64,000 nucleotides of DNA, taken from NCBI GenBank assembly GCA_034670405.1, contig JAXDDX010000015.1:2790001-2854000 (forward strand), written 5' to 3'. The translations under genes and the position numbers were made by a program. Under the pieces are notes generated by a model, which was given only the letters and a program-made list of their open reading frames with translations, was not told where the DNA came from and did not search any database. This document shows positions 11,740 through 23,836 of the stretch, in pieces. Each line of letters begins with the position of its first letter. Position 1 is the stretch's first letter. This stretch comes from Hoplostethus atlanticus. Its lineage: Eukaryota; Chordata; Actinopteri; Trachichthyiformes; Trachichthyidae.

Positions 11740-13610
11740 TGACCCTGTGACCTTCCATACTAACAAACCGATCGTGCCATACACCATCATACAAGTGATA
11801 TTTAATATTTCAAGTGCAACCACAAAGCCGCCAAGCCTCAGATGTTGTATCTGGTGAGATCAGGAATCAAATATCTGCACCATTTAGGTGCTAATTGCTG
11901 GTAGTCAACTCAGAGCTTTTCCAGCACAAGGACGCATCATCATGCCATCAGTTATCAGTCCATCTGGATATGTGATTCTAGATCAGCACTCTCTACGAAC
12001 CTCTGTACATACAGCCCCAGATTTCTCAAGACTGCCATGCGAAGCCAAAGCTACCTTGACACTGTGTTCTACATGAATATCTATTCTGCACAATATATTA
12101 CACTTCTCCAAGTGTGGAGCAAGCTGTCAGACACATCTCCACCAAGGAATAAGATTCCTGCAAGAGTTCAAAGATTGCAATAAGTAGGCTTTCAAACACA
12201 TAAACAAGTCTGTAAAGCAGTGGCAGGGGGGGGGGAAAGGGAAGTTAAACCCAGTGACGCGCATCATTTGGCAAGATGACAGCTCCTTAGTAAAGGGAAT
12301 TGGCACCGCTGTTTTAGCGGGTTCCCCGCCGAATGTTATTGCCGCCGCTTCATCTTAGTCGTTGTTGTTCTCCGTCACTTTGAGCCGAGTAATTGTCAAA
12401 GCTGAGCACCTTTCAGCCCCTGCAGGGAAGGTTGCACCACCTTGTCAGTAAACAACAGTACACTTTGAATACCTAATGTCCCCCTCCCCATTAAAAAGGG
12501 CAAGCCATTGATAACGTGTGGCACCTGTGACTAAAACAGACTGGTTCAAATGAGCACAGAGTGTGAAAAAAAACCTGCTAATTTCAAAACCATCTGTGGA
12601 GGACAACAGAAATACAATTTCATGTGAACGCCTTTGAGGTGCAAATGGGAGACTAAAATCCCCACAGGGAATTAGCGAGGTGGCAACATCAAAATATTGA
12701 AGAGTTTTCAGATGCTTATTTGACATTGTTAGGTGTTTGTAAGCCCTGGTTGATTCAAACGGTTCTCTTCTACAAGGCGGGTTTTACCCAGAAAATGGTA
12801 ACGTGCCCAGAGTTCTTGAAGGAAAAAGCCAAACTGAGAGGAGTTTTACATTTTAGATTCCGGGGCCTTGTGATCTCATCTTAAACTAATGCTCCGTAGA
12901 GCAAAGCTCAAATGAGGTTGGTGGACCAGCTGTGCATCAATGCTTCAGACTTCTACATAAAAAAGAAGAGCTTCTGCGGGTAAACTATGAAAGCAATTCA
13001 TCTTTATAAAAAAAGTAATTGATAGTGATGGATAGTGCTTCTGAGCGGGGGCCAAAAATGTTAGTTTCTTGAAAGAAGCTTCATATTTCATACTTTGTGT
13101 TTGTGTACGGCTCAGAAGATGCTCACAGCTATTCAGAATCCATTACATCGACAATTAGGCTATTTCCGGTAAATCTGCCAAACAGCCAAATAGCTATTTA
13201 ATGCTTTTACATATTGGACAATAATGTCAGAATTATGTGATTGACATTTGTTGCGCAGCAATATAAATGTGCTGCTGTGCTGCTGTGAATAGGGTGCCTC
13301 TACAACAAAGGACACTAAAGCTGATGGTGTGCACAGGCCAATGTCGGCTCCCATGGTGCTAATAACCATGTAATGCCATGCACATTTTGTGGCTCATTTG
13401 CTGCTGTATTTCAATTCTGCAGAATCGGGACTATACACTAGGCCAACTAATCCTGGACCACTGGCCAGTTCCCATTCACTGCATGAGCAGCCATGCCCAG
13501 CTGTGGATATGTGCGGCATTTGTCAACTTATAAATCAAAATGACATATAATATATACAGGTAAAAAAAAAAAAAGACAATCTCAGTTCCGCTCGAAATAT
13601 GAGCATGGTA

Positions 13611-13612
<2 letters not shown>
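11740..13612. other. Non-coding stretch, no feature recognised
   Basis: No gene or transposon recognised; a G run lies at 12226-12234 and an A run at 13562-13574. Confidence 0.45.

Positions 13613-13678
<66 letters not shown>
13613..13678. repeat. (AC)33 microsatellite
   Basis: Uninterrupted AC run of 66 bp, the longest pure dinucleotide tract in the window. Confidence 0.97.
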
Positions 13679-13683
<5 letters not shown>

Positions 13684-14012
13684 GGCTCACGCAAAACTGC
13701 TGACAGAGACATAAATAAGAGGGTCTCATATTTTCTTTTGTACAGTGAAGGCGCCTTGACGAATGCTGGCAATTAATGGCTGGGGGTATTAAACATGACA
13801 TGTGCTGGCGAGGGTCTGGCTAAAAATAAATAAATAAATATAAAAAAAAGAAGTTGATAAAGTGCTTGACCTTAGACTGGCGTTTTCAAAAGCTAAGCAA
13901 AGCGAGCGGTAGGGGAGGGGGAAGACTGCCAAGTCACATTTTGTATTTATCACTGCACCAACAGGGACAGTTTGGCAACCCATAGCCAAGAGAGGAAGAC
14001 AGGAAGAGAGAC

Positions 14013-14016
<4 letters not shown>

Positions 14017-14054
<38 letters not shown>

Positions 14055-14066
14055 TGTGTGTGTGTG
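14017..14066. repeat. (AG)18(TG)7 compound microsatellite
   Basis: An AG run at 14017-14052 passes directly into a TG run at 14053-14066. Confidence 0.95.
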
Positions 14067-15063
14067 ACAGGCGAGTTCCCATGAGACATTAAGGTATCTG
14101 GGCAGTAGTGCTTTAGACTGAAAGGGGGGATCGATTCGATGTTTTTGTGATTCAAATGCGGAATGCTTATTCTTCTTGCTTATCAGCTGACTTGTCAATT
14201 ATTCAAATCAGCCTCTCCTTGGTAAACAGAGAGCGAAGACCTGGGCCCCTTTTGATTTATCCTGGTATCACAGCCCTCCGTGGGTCATTTGTCACTTAAA
14301 TGGCTTTTTGAATCCATACTCTAAAGTTCATTACAGCGATTAAAGATTTATTCACTCATAGTTACAGATAATTCATCTGATCCCTATTAAAATGCCTTTT
14401 TGTCACCGCGTCACGTGGCTGCTGCCAAAAGGGAACGCGAGACGCAAACAAAGTTAGAGAGGGCCTGCGTGACCATTTTTCAATCCCATCCAATGGACAA
14501 AAGGATGAAAAACACAGCAGCGGGACCCCTCAAACTGACACAGGGCTCCCCTTCAAGATAAAAGGCATTTCTTCTGTCTGGGCACCGCTCTCCATGTTTC
14601 ATCCCATATGAAGAGGAACTTTGATCAAAGATGTTATTTTATTGTTAGAGGAAAGCAAATGAGGACAACGATACAAAAATACCTCCATGTGGTCACATAA
14701 TAATTTGTATGCTTTTTTACCTTATCACCATGTGGCCTACAAAACAAGCAAAGAAACTCCCACGCACAGACCCTTCCAAATAAAACCTTTTTTTAATGAA
14801 GGTACACATTTGGGAGCTTCATCACTCACATTCAAAGAACCATAACAATGGTTCAATGCAACATTTACAGTACATGCACAAAAATGAAACTATTGCCAAT
14901 AAGCAATTAAGCTATTTGCCTATTTAGAGTGACACCTCCCCTAATAATCCAGTTTCTATGTGAGAAGCGGTTATGGCTGGTATTCAAATGGTAAAACAAC
15001 AAAGAACATGAGCTATGTCACCAACTATACATGCGCAACTTGATCACACTTGTGACGGAAGGT

Positions 15064-15250
15064 GATTAAAGCCCTATTGGCCCGGTACTCGTATTATCTA
15101 GGGGCCTCACGTAATTAATGAATCAACCCCCCACCAACCTATGCATTTTGTGAGATGCGTTCGCATGAGATAATGAAAATTTGCTGAAATTACCAGTGCC
15201 CCGGATACGACTGCATGAGGTTAAAATTGTACAACTCGCCACTTATTGAT
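15064..15250. repeat. Dispersed segment, copy 1 (paralogue at 29660-29845)
   Basis: About 185 bp aligns by eye with 29660-29845: both contain gtaattaatgaa, then tgcatttTgTgAgAtgcgttc-like and gataatgaaa blocks in the same order and spacing. No open frame is involved. The family could be an old interspersed repeat or a duplicated regulatory element; inverted ends visible only in copy 2 favour a transposon. Confidence 0.6.
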
Positions 15251-15254
15251 TTAG

Positions 15255-16703
15255 CAAAGCAAATCGTGCACCACAAACAAATGAGTTCAGTTTGCATTGG
15301 ATTAGAGTTACAGGTAGATGTCTATTGTCACAGGAACATGGTAGGTAATTTGTGCTTTACAAATTGGAGACATGACAGACTCACATGGGCTTGAAATCAC
15401 AGACAAGCTCTGCAAAAAATACAAATAACTGAGGTAGAGGTACATCCTTTAGGTGTACAGCTGTTCTGACTGGACTCTTTTAATGCAATGCAGTTGAACT
15501 GGCATTATAGTTTTACTGCATCAAAACATTGATGAAACTTTGGCGTAGACTCCATTTGAGGCCAAACAATGAAGCACCCTGCCTGTAGATATCTCCACAC
15601 CAGATATCCAACTGGAATCCTAATGCTGGTGGTGCTGGGAGAGGTGGAGGGGGGAGTGCATTGATTTGTTGTTGCTTCCCAAGTGGGTGTGAGAGAAGGT
15701 GTGTCGACGCTCAAGCTTAGCTGATTGGATGATGTGCAGCCCTTTCTGAGATTGAAACTGATTGGATAATAAGCAAGTGAATGAAAGAGTAGAGGGGATA
15801 GTTCAAGAATGAAGTAGCATCAAAGCATGGAGGACTGTGGGTTGTGATCACGCTTACAGTTTGTTTTCTTTGGTCTGAAGCAGTAGAAAAGTAGAAAGGT
15901 AGGTATTTTTGTATTTGGTTTGTTTAGGTTCACACTGTGCAATTGCGAGTGAACCAGGGCTTGGAAAAACAAAAGTCGCTCGGGGGAGGACCGATTTGGT
16001 GCCAAATGGCATTGTTCGTTCGATCAAACTAAATAAATAAATGCTCCACAGTTTGAATAAAGTGCTTCAATGCTTGGTGCGAAGATGCCCAAAGACAATC
16101 TCCTCTTCTTTCCCCCATCCTTCACCTTCTCTGCTTCCCAAACTCCTCTGACGGGGCAAGGACTATTGGTCCTTCAGTCACTGGGAAGAATTAATCAGTC
16201 TTCATTTCCATTCCTCCCAGGCCACATGCTGGGCTAGGTCCTCTTTGGAGAAAGACCCGACTTGATGGAAGTGGAATGGAACGGGAGGGAGGGTAAAGAG
16301 GGGGGACTGATTGTGAAAGAGGGAGAGCGAGAGAGAGAGAGTAGCAGGGAGGGAGGAAAATGCCTCCGAATTAAGTTGATAATCCACTGACTCCACAAAC
16401 CTCTCCTGAGCGACCCAGAGCTTTGCATCCACGCAACAACGGTTCTCACTTTTCTTGTCCGTCACGGGGAGTGTGTGTAGTCTCGCCCTTTTGAGGCTCA
16501 GGGGAAGTTATCCGCGATATCTGACCTTTGGTAATGGTAATGTCAGCCGGAGGCGAGGTCAGAGACAGATATCTCCGCTGACCACTCCCTTAGCATGGCA
16601 GGGTTTTTTTTCCAAGTCTCGCAATCTCCTGGACCTTTACTAACCTTCATTTTGTTTTTCACAGGGACAAGAAAAATGTATGGAGTGGATGAAGCAAACC
16701 AGC

Positions 16704-16704
<1 letters not shown>
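15255..16704. other. Non-coding stretch, no feature recognised
   Basis: Purine-rich patches near 16280-16360; no gene or transposon end recognised. Confidence 0.45.

Positions 16705-16765
<61 letters not shown>
16705..16765. repeat. (GT)30 microsatellite
   Basis: Uninterrupted GT run of 61 bp. Confidence 0.97.
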
Positions 16766-16767
<2 letters not shown>

Positions 16768-18076
16768 AGGAAAGGAAGTCACTGAGGGGAAATTATAGGT
16801 TATAATAGGTTCATTAATCGCAGTAATATCACTAAAGGAGCCAAAGTCAAACCAAGTTTCTCAGTCAAGTCACTTTTTAAATCATGTCCACCAATCAATA
16901 GTTCTGTTTAGGCCTCGCGTACAATTTCGGCTTATGAAAAGGATTAAAAAGGGAATGTTTACGATTTTCCGAAACAATTTCTACTGATAGGTAACCCAGA
17001 GTCCTTTCACTAACACGACAAACCCCGCAAGAATTCTTGTTTGAGGTGTTGTTATTTTAAGAGAAAGGCTTTTATTCCCCATTCACTTGCGCTAGCATTG
17101 CTACTGAATGCTAATAGGAGTAATCGATAAGGTAAGCTTCAAAAATTCCTCAAAGCCCTCTAGTGAGGCTGCCCAGTGTAGCTGGGTATATCAGAAGAAA
17201 ATGTCCCTCCAATGTGCTCTAAAGTGAGTCAAATATCCTGTATGTGATCGATGCTTATTCAATGTAATAACATCTAAGAAGTTATTGTGACAGAAATGGC
17301 TAATTACAGGGCGTATTAAGCCCTGCGGCCGACTGCCCGTGTTAGATTTTGCCCCGTTGCCCTCTGTATGTGTGAGCGTTGTGTGTCTGCGTCCACATGT
17401 TTGCGCGCCATTCCCCCAGTAGAGCCCCTATTGCCCTCCAGGCATAATTTTCCACTCGCCCCGAAACCAACACAGAGGCCATCAGTGGCCATTATGCCTT
17501 GAAAAGACTTCAATCGGTTTGGTGATGACACTTTGAAACTGCTTCGACCGACAAAATATTTCCCGTGGGGGGGAGGGGGGGTGCACATACACACACACAC
17601 ACACACATATATCCACTTAGATACAGGTGTCATTGAACCGCTACACCCCCAACTCCCTGTGGCTACTGATAATGAAATCCAACACCTTTGGCCATCCACC
17701 TCCCTCCTTCTCTCTTCCACCCCTCTCTCCTCCCTGACCCACTCTACCTTCTCTGCCTCCACTAGACGGAGATAGCGAGAGAAAGAGAGAAAGAGAGAGA
17801 GAGAGAGAGAAAGCACTGAACACTGCTAGTAATTAGTGGTCTTGATAATGGGGCAAGGCCAAGGAAGGTTGCCAATAATCTGGCCTAATTGCTCAGATGT
17901 ATGCCAAAGCGCCCGTCTAGGACAGGGTGGCAGATAATGGCCTTGGCGGCTGCTGCCAGGGATATACCCCTCGTGACATGAGCTTTTAATGACCACTGGA
18001 GGGGGTAGATGTGTGTGTGTGTGTTTATGTACCATCGGTGTATGAAAATGGCGAGAGGTGCTGGGTGTGACGAAGC
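16766..18076. other. Non-coding stretch with simple tracts
   Basis: Contains a G-run/CA tract at 17569-17608, a GA tract at 17775-17812 and a short GT tract at 18010-18024. A 166-codon minus-strand frame at 17316-17816 crosses the GA and CA tracts and has no recognisable domain, so I do not call a gene. Confidence 0.5.
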
Positions 18077-18619
18077 CAAACTACTAGGGCTGGGTGAAAA
18101 CTAATTCCATACATCAAAACATCAACATTGTTTCTGATCCTCACATTGACCCTTGTAACCCCCCCATTGTTTTGCTAATGCTCTATCCACTATTTATGTT
18201 TGGGTGCATCCACGTCCACGTTTTTTATTTAAATAATGCGCCAGACCAGTAATTAAAACCCAAGAAACTTGCGTACAGCACAGTTATAGATGCCGGCACC
18301 ATCGCCTTCTTGAACCAATTCACTACGTTTCTCCTATACTTTTCTGTCCTTCCTTTCTCTTGATTTTTAACTCCACATTTAAAAAAAAAATTCCCGAACT
18401 TCTACGGACTTCGGACCCGTGCATCTCTAACGTCATTCCATGCATTACAGCACATAGAAGTCTGCATTGTTGCCTAATGAAGAGGAATGGAAATATCAAA
18501 ATGTTTTGCCTCAAGTTATCCACTAAACCACATCAATAATGCACATAATATGTAACAGATTACTAAAAAGATACTGTATGATTGTATAAATTAAATTCTT
18601 TATCATATATCATATCATT

Positions 18620-20667
18620 GTCTTGTATCCGGCAACATGGACGAGCACAAGGCAGCGTCCTATGGACTGAGAAGGGCGGTGAAGGAGGCCAAGAGGAGGT
18701 ATAGGGACAGAGTGGAGTCGCAGATGGAGCAGCGCGACACCAGACGCCTATGGCAGGGGCTACGGACTATAACGGACTACCAGGGCAGACCCCCCGCAAT
18801 TGTGAGTGCCGACGCATCCCTAGCGGAGGACCTGAACTCATTCTATGCACGGTTTGAGGCTAGCAACAACAGCGCTAGCTCGCCGGCTAATAACATCACC
18901 GTTAGCGCAACCGGAGTGAGTTCTACCACTGGGGATGAACACACACTCTCTGTGACCGAGCACAGTGTGAGGAGGGCTCTGATGAGGGTGAACACCAGGA
19001 AAGCTGCTGGTCCAGATGGCATATCTGGGCGAGTACTGAAGACCTGTGCTAATCAGCTAGCTCCAGTGTTCACCACTATATTCAACATCTCCCTGGCTGA
19101 GTCTGTGGTCCCCGCCTGCTTCAAGAGATCCACTATTGTCCCTGTGCCCAAGAATGCTTCTCCAGCATGCTTGAATGACTACCGACCGGTGGCCCTCACC
19201 TCGGTGGTCATGAAATGCTTCGAGAGGCTGATAAAGGACTACATCTGCGCCTTCCTCCCTTGCTCCATGGACCCGCTGCAGTTTGCTTATCGTCCCAACA
19301 GATCCACGGATGATGCTGTCTCCCAGGTACTGCACACCACACTCTCTCATCTGGACAGCCGGAAGGGGGGCTATGTGAGACTGCTGTTCATTGACTATAG
19401 TTCAGCTTTCAATACCATAGTCCCCACCAGACTGGCTGGCAAGTTGATGGAGCTGGGACTGAACACCCCCCTGTGTGCCTGGATCCTGGACTTCCTGACC
19501 GCCAGGCCCCAGGTGGTCAGGGTGGGCAGACACACCTCCAACCCCCTCACCCTGAACACAGGATCCCCCCAGGGTTGCGTCCTCAGCCCCCTACTGTACT
19601 CCCTGTACACACGTGACTGTGTGGCCAGGTTCAGCTCCAACACCATCATTAAGTTTGCGGATGACACAGTGGTGGTGGGCCTGATCTCCAACAACGACGA
19701 GAAGGCCTACCTGGAGGAAGTTGCTGATCTGTCACTCTGGTGCCAGGACAACAGCCTCCTCCTGAATGTCACCAAAACTAAGGAGCTGATTGTGGACTTT
19801 AGGAGGACACAACAACAGAGGACGTACTCACCACTGGGGATTAATGGGAATACTGTGGAGAGGGTGAGCAGGTATAAATACCTGGGAGTCCACATCACCG
19901 AAGATCTCACATGGTCCACACACACTGACACTCTGGTGAGAAAGGCGAGGCAGCGCCTTTACCACCTCAGGCAACTGAGGAAATTTAAAGTCTCCCGGAG
20001 GATCCTTCAGTCCTTCTACTCTGGAGCTGTGGAGAGCATCCTGACAGGAAGCATCACTGCCTGGTTTGGCAGCAGCTCCGCTCAGGACAGGAAGGCTCTG
20101 CAGAGAGTAGTGCGTTCGGCTGAGCGCACTATTGGAACTACACTCCCCACCCTGCAGGACTTGTACACCAGGAGGTGCAGAACCAGAGCCTGCAGGATCA
20201 TGAAGGATCCTCACCACCCCAACAACGGACTGTTTCAGCTGCTGCGGTCAGGCAAGCGCCTCCGTAGTCACGCTGCCAAAACAGAGAGACTGAGACGGAG
20301 TTTCTTTCCTCAGGCCATCAGGACTGTGAACTCTGACCTCACCAGGGCCCCACCAAGACACACACACTGCCCCTCTTATGCACACACACACACTTAGGTA
20401 AAGACTACACATAATTTATATTATATTATACATACAATTTTCCCTTTTTTTACTATATTTTTATAAAGTGCTCTTATTGTAAATATTGTGTTGTTTTTTA
20501 TATAGAGCTCTTAAAAACTGTGACATTGTAAATATTGTGTTGGTTATTGTAAATAGTGTGAACCTGTTATTTTGCACATTTCTGCTAAGCATTGCCACTT
20601 TGCATTTCACTACACACCTTGTGTGTGTATGTGACAATTAAACTTCTTGAATCTTGAATCTTGAATC
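18620..20667 (+). mobile_element. 5'-truncated LINE (jockey/CR1/L2/Rex1 group)
   Basis: A non-LTR retrotransposon carrying a reverse-transcriptase frame and about 270 bp of 3' UTR, ending in three direct copies of TTGAATC (20647-20667) that serve as the 3' tail. There is no poly(A) tail. The endonuclease half expected upstream of the reverse transcriptase is missing, as is typical of aborted target-primed reverse transcription. No convincing target duplication is visible. The 5' boundary is approximate and was placed where LINE-like translation begins. It lies inside the hAT-like element at 18085-20715. Confidence 0.85.
18637..20397 (+). CDS. LINE ORF2 reverse transcriptase, endonuclease domain missing
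   Basis: This 586-residue frame is a non-LTR reverse transcriptase that would copy element RNA at a nicked target. Visible motifs in order: a basic linker (residues ~1-50), KAAGPDGIS (122-130), DYRPVAL (181-187), FIDYSSAFN with the first catalytic Asp at 253, [11 protein letters not shown] (310-320), and FADD (340-343) with catalytic Asp 342 and 343. The RT core is followed by the usual C-terminal domain and a Thr/His-rich tail before the stop. Family members usually begin with a ~230-residue AP-type endonuclease, absent here, so the first Met is only the first one after the truncation point. No stop or frameshift interrupts the frame, implying a recent insertion. It cannot be autonomous without its endonuclease and 5' promoter. 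It lies in sequence otherwise lacking genes and there is no sign of host use. Confidence 0.9.
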   Translation: MDEHKAASYGLRRAVKEAKRRYRDRVESQMEQRDTRRLWQGLRTITDYQGRPPAIVSADASLAEDLNSFYARFEASNNSASSPANNITVSATGVSSTTGDEHTLSVTEHSVRRALMRVNTRKAAGPDGISGRVLKTCANQLAPVFTTIFNISLAESVVPACFKRSTIVPVPKNASPACLNDYRPVALTSVVMKCFERLIKDYICAFLPCSMDPLQFAYRPNRSTDDAVSQVLHTTLSHLDSRKGGYVRLLFIDYSSAFNTIVPTRLAGKLMELGLNTPLCAWILDFLTARPQVVRVGRHTSNPLTLNTGSPQGCVLSPLLYSLYTRDCVARFSSNTIIKFADDTVVVGLISNNDEKAYLEEVADLSLWCQDNSLLLNVTKTKELIVDFRRTQQQRTYSPLGINGNTVERVSRYKYLGVHITEDLTWSTHTDTLVRKARQRLYHLRQLRKFKVSRRILQSFYSGAVESILTGSITAWFGSSSAQDRKALQRVVRSAERTIGTTLPTLQDLYTRRCRTRACRIMKDPHHPNNGLFQLLRSGKRLRSHAAKTERLRRSFFPQAIRTVNSDLTRAPPRHTHCPSYAHTHT

Positions 20668-20732
20668 TATACAAATTGCATCATATTGTGAGGTCCTAGA
20701 CAATACCCAGCCCTACAAACCACTCCATACAT

Positions 20733-20795
20733 CATTACATTACAGTCATTTAGCCGACGCTTTTATCCAAAGCGACTTACAAAGGTGATAGTGCA
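20733..20795 (-). mobile_element. tRNA-Lys-type SINE, 3' tail fragment
   Basis: On the minus strand this reads gtaagtcgctttggataaaa then gcgtcggctaaatgactgta, ending in an atgtaatg tail. The same tail is present at 27375-27423, 53787-53830 and 54072-54126. Only the tail part is retained; the tRNA-like head is missing. Confidence 0.75.
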
Positions 20796-20828
20796 AATCA
20801 ACTGCTATGTCAAAGAGTTAAACTAACT

Positions 20829-21131
20829 GCAGCTGTGGCTCAAGAGGTAGAGCGGGGCATCCTCTAATCAGAAGATCGGAGGTTCCATCCCCGGCTCCTC
20901 CAGTCCGCATGTCGAAGTGTCCTTGGGCACGATACTGAACCCCAAATTGCTCCTGAAGCTGTGCCTACGGTGTGTGAGTGTGTATGAATGATTAGATTCC
21001 CCTGATGTGCAGGTTGGAACCTTACATGGTAGCGCCCTGCCATCAGTGTGTGAATGGGGTGAATGTGAATGTAATGTAAAGCGCTTTGAGTGGTCGGAAA
21101 GACTAGAAAAGTGCAGTCCATTTACCATGTA
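20829..21131 (+). mobile_element. tRNA-headed SINE or SINE-like repeat
   Basis: The head resembles a tRNA gene with an A-box-like stretch (gtggctcaagaggtagagc, near 20835-20853) and a B-box-like ggttccatccc (20881-20891). The body includes gtccttgggcacgatactga and gtaaagcgctttgagtgg and ends at gtccatttacca. This long repeat is, from memory, common in percomorph fish. The anticodon arm region does not fold as a functional tRNA and the element runs on well past tRNA length, so I call a SINE rather than a tRNA gene. Confidence 0.75.
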
Positions 21132-21183
21132 TATGTAATTTGATGTTCATGTATTATAGTTACATTTTAAATTACATTATGAA

Positions 21184-21690
21184 GACCGATAGGGTTTTTG
21201 AAGCTGATCCAATAGCCAATAGCTGATAACTTGGGTCAATATGCAAGTATCCAGTGGTTCCCACAGAATTTTACAATTGGCAGGAAGGAGAAGCCTCCGA
21301 AACCACAGGACACTAAAACTGAAACCCAAGTTTCTACTGCTGTTATTTTGCACACTCTAATAAAGCGATATTTCTTAGTGTTTCCTATACTTTTCATTCC
21401 TACATTCTTCTCAATATGCTCTGGTGTTGTCGGTGGCATATGTTTATAGAACTCCCATTTCCCATACTCTTGTTTATATTCTATTTTTCTGCTTATAATG
21501 TGTTTTTTCTCTGTATCATATTAGTATTTGCTGCAGCAATGACTCGACTTCCCCACAGGAATCATTAAAGATTCATCTTAGAGATTAAATTGTTTTAGGT
21601 GGGTTGGCAACTCCTTAAGGCGAGGTGAGGCAGGTTTCATTGCAGGTTTTCCAAACCGATATATCTGTCTAACCCTAATCTCCAATTGTT
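21184..21690. mobile_element. Dispersed repeat, copy C, interrupted
   Basis: The left part (21184-21240: gaccgatagggtttttgaag, then repeated AATAGC/GATAAC motifs) and the right part (21595-21679: core caggtttcattgcaggtttt, terminus ctaaccctaa) look like two halves of the family at 3577. The sequence between them ends in a LINE-like tail, so a LINE 3' end probably interrupts this copy. Confidence 0.45.
21470..21583 (+). mobile_element. LINE 3'-end fragment
   Basis: The segment gacttccccacaggaatcat followed by taaagattcatctta resembles the 3' ends of fish LINEs, in which a ccccac-rich stretch precedes an ATAAAG-like motif and a short tail. No coding sequence is retained and the 5' limit is a guess. 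Confidence 0.4.
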
Positions 21691-23836
21691 AATGTGAAGT
21701 TTGGTCGGTTTATGATAAATAAAATGATATTGCAACATTGACCTTCCAAATCGGCTTACCCCTACTGTTTTAGAAAGAGCAGAACAACTGAAAGCCATAT
21801 AACACAAAAACCACTTTAGGTCAACTCGATAGTAATCAGAAGTAATCTAAATGTGTACTCGGCAACTAATTACCGTCTATGTTCTGTTATCAATATCTAA
21901 TTACATAGAATCCGTAATCAGCAAAGATTCTGGGGGGTAAGCAAACACCGGTAACTGAAGAGACCAACACTGTATTCAAAAAATCCAAAAACTGGAGCTC
22001 ACACTGGTATCTCTCTGATTCCTACTGCATGATGTGTCCTCAAAACCCAAGTTTCCCAAGTAGCCACTCAGTTTCCATGGAAGCTAACAAAGTCAGGCTT
22101 TCACAGCCAATGAGTGCCCTGAACTCCAGGTGACAATTGGTTGTATCCTCATATGGCTGATTGGTCATTCAAAAGCAACTGGAAAAAACTGAAGAGAGAC
22201 CACCGCGGTACTCCGCTGGCTCTCCGGGCACGGCGCCTTTTTTCTCGGATCAAAATCGCACCATGGAGAGGTACTCACAAGGGGCAACCTTTTCAAACCT
22301 GATGGTAGAATCACACGACCACACGGGGAGAAGGCAATGCAGAAGGACTCTGCAGGTGGGGGCGGGTGGGGGGGGGGTGGTTCACAGCTGACTGGAATAA
22401 TCCACACATTGTTGACTGACACTTACCTAGAGGAAAGCAAGATAAAAGAGAGACAGAGACAGAGGGAGAAAGGAAAATGTTCAATAATGTATTCCAACTG
22501 CAATTTTAATGAGACAAGGAACACAAAGCAAAAATCATGGGAAGGTAATTACTGTGAATGTTTGAGTGGGTCAGTACAGAATAGCTCAGCTGGGTAATGT
22601 GAAAAGGGCATTGGACAGGGGGGATCTTTTTTTTCTCGGTATGTTTTCCTAGCTAGCTAGCTAGACTGGGAGGCAAAATGATGCATGGTCCTTCTGAAAT
22701 ATGTACACAAATTACACCAAACCTTTAATTTTCAATGCAACACTAGAGCAGGCCCAAGAAGCGGTTGATCAAAATTAAAGGGGCAATATGTATGATTTTA
22801 CTGCTCCATAGCACAAATGATGTATTTGTGGGATGTTTGGTTTGCTGTCTGCCCCATACTCTGTTTTGGAACAAAAACTCCACACCCATTGGAGTTTCCA
22901 GACACAAATGTCCATCCACTGTCCATGGACTTCTAACAAATTGTGCTTGCTCGATCATCTGTCCACCTAGCTTAGATGGCCCTCATCTCACAAAATGCAA
23001 GTTCACGTTTCAGTAGAGCTCATATAAATAATTTTGGTAATTTGATCTAAAAAAAAATATATATATATATAAATGTAAATGAATAGCTGGCATGTAATAG
23101 CCTATAGTGATTAAGGCACTGTTGCAATGCTCGCCCTCCTGCAAGCCGTAATCCTCTTTGTAGTGTCCGTGTTCATCAAATCATTCATACAATTTGAAAA
23201 TGTGGAAATACACTGAAGCCATAGAACAGAATCAGAATATCATAGCAGGTTCAGAATATCAGAGGTGGTCAACGACTTTTACACCGAGTATGTTTCGGTA
23301 TTGAAACATTGAATAATATACATCCATTCTAAAATCCCGTTCTTTCTTAGAATTACCCTCAAGCCCTTCAAATGACTTTGGATAATGTTCAGCAAATCTT
23401 TATGTGGCAGATGTACGCTGTAAATCGGCGTAAATGAAAATTGATGTAATCATCTTCATGGAATTCAGGCCCCCCAAAATACCTTCTCACCATGTGACCG
23501 CGTGATCCTCTTAGATCTGCTTTGAACTGGCGAGATCCCGGAAATATCCCGCAGTCGGAATATTAGTCTGTGACATTCCGAGAGGTCACGGCGGTTACAG
23601 CTTAGAAAGGACAGATGGTTTTGGAGAGAATGAGCGGTAATAGGCGAAGTAACGGGGGAAGGTCAGCCGCAAGAACTCTGTTGACCTCTGTGTTAATGAG
23701 AGAAGTGAGGACTCTCAAAACACAAGTTTCTCTCTGCACTGGTAACACACCCATGCATGCATGTTGGAGGTTCAAGGATCCTAATATCATGGCTAAAATT
23801 TGTTTAGGTGCGGCTGCCCATTACATTTTATCACTC
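21691..23836. other. Non-coding stretch; one possible MITE end
   Basis: A G-rich patch lies at 22354-22380 and a TA tract at 23057-23071. At 22775 the sequence ttaaaggggcaatatgtatg resembles the end of the TTAA MITE at 41987, but I could not find a matching right end. No gene seen. Confidence 0.4.

Larger units (their letters stand above)
18085..20715. mobile_element. hAT-like element split by a LINE insertion
   Basis: The left end reads TAGGGCTGGGT; the right end, reverse-complemented, also starts TAGGGCTGGGT. The flanking octamers are caaactac (18077-18084) and caaaccac (20716-20723), 7 of 8 identical, which is the 8-bp duplication expected of hAT transposition. Roughly 18085-18620 and 20668-20715 are element sequence; the middle is a LINE. 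Without the LINE the element would be only about 580 bp, so it is a non-autonomous derivative. The order of events follows directly: hAT insertion first, LINE insertion later. Confidence 0.75.

Noticed and set aside
17316..17816. 166-codon minus-strand frame
   Set aside because: It crosses GA and CA simple tracts, has no recognisable domain, and overlaps an opposite-strand frame of similar quality.
19057..20217. Minus-strand frames of 74-129 codons opposite the LINE
   Set aside because: They are antisense shadows of the reverse-transcriptase frame.
20829..20900. Functional tRNA gene
   Set aside because: The A- and B-box-like stretches are embedded in a 300-bp repeat and the arms do not form a full cloverleaf; called a SINE.
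22775..23020. Another TTAA MITE starting ttaaaggggcaatatg
   Set aside because: The left end is convincing but no inverted partner with TTAA was found downstream.
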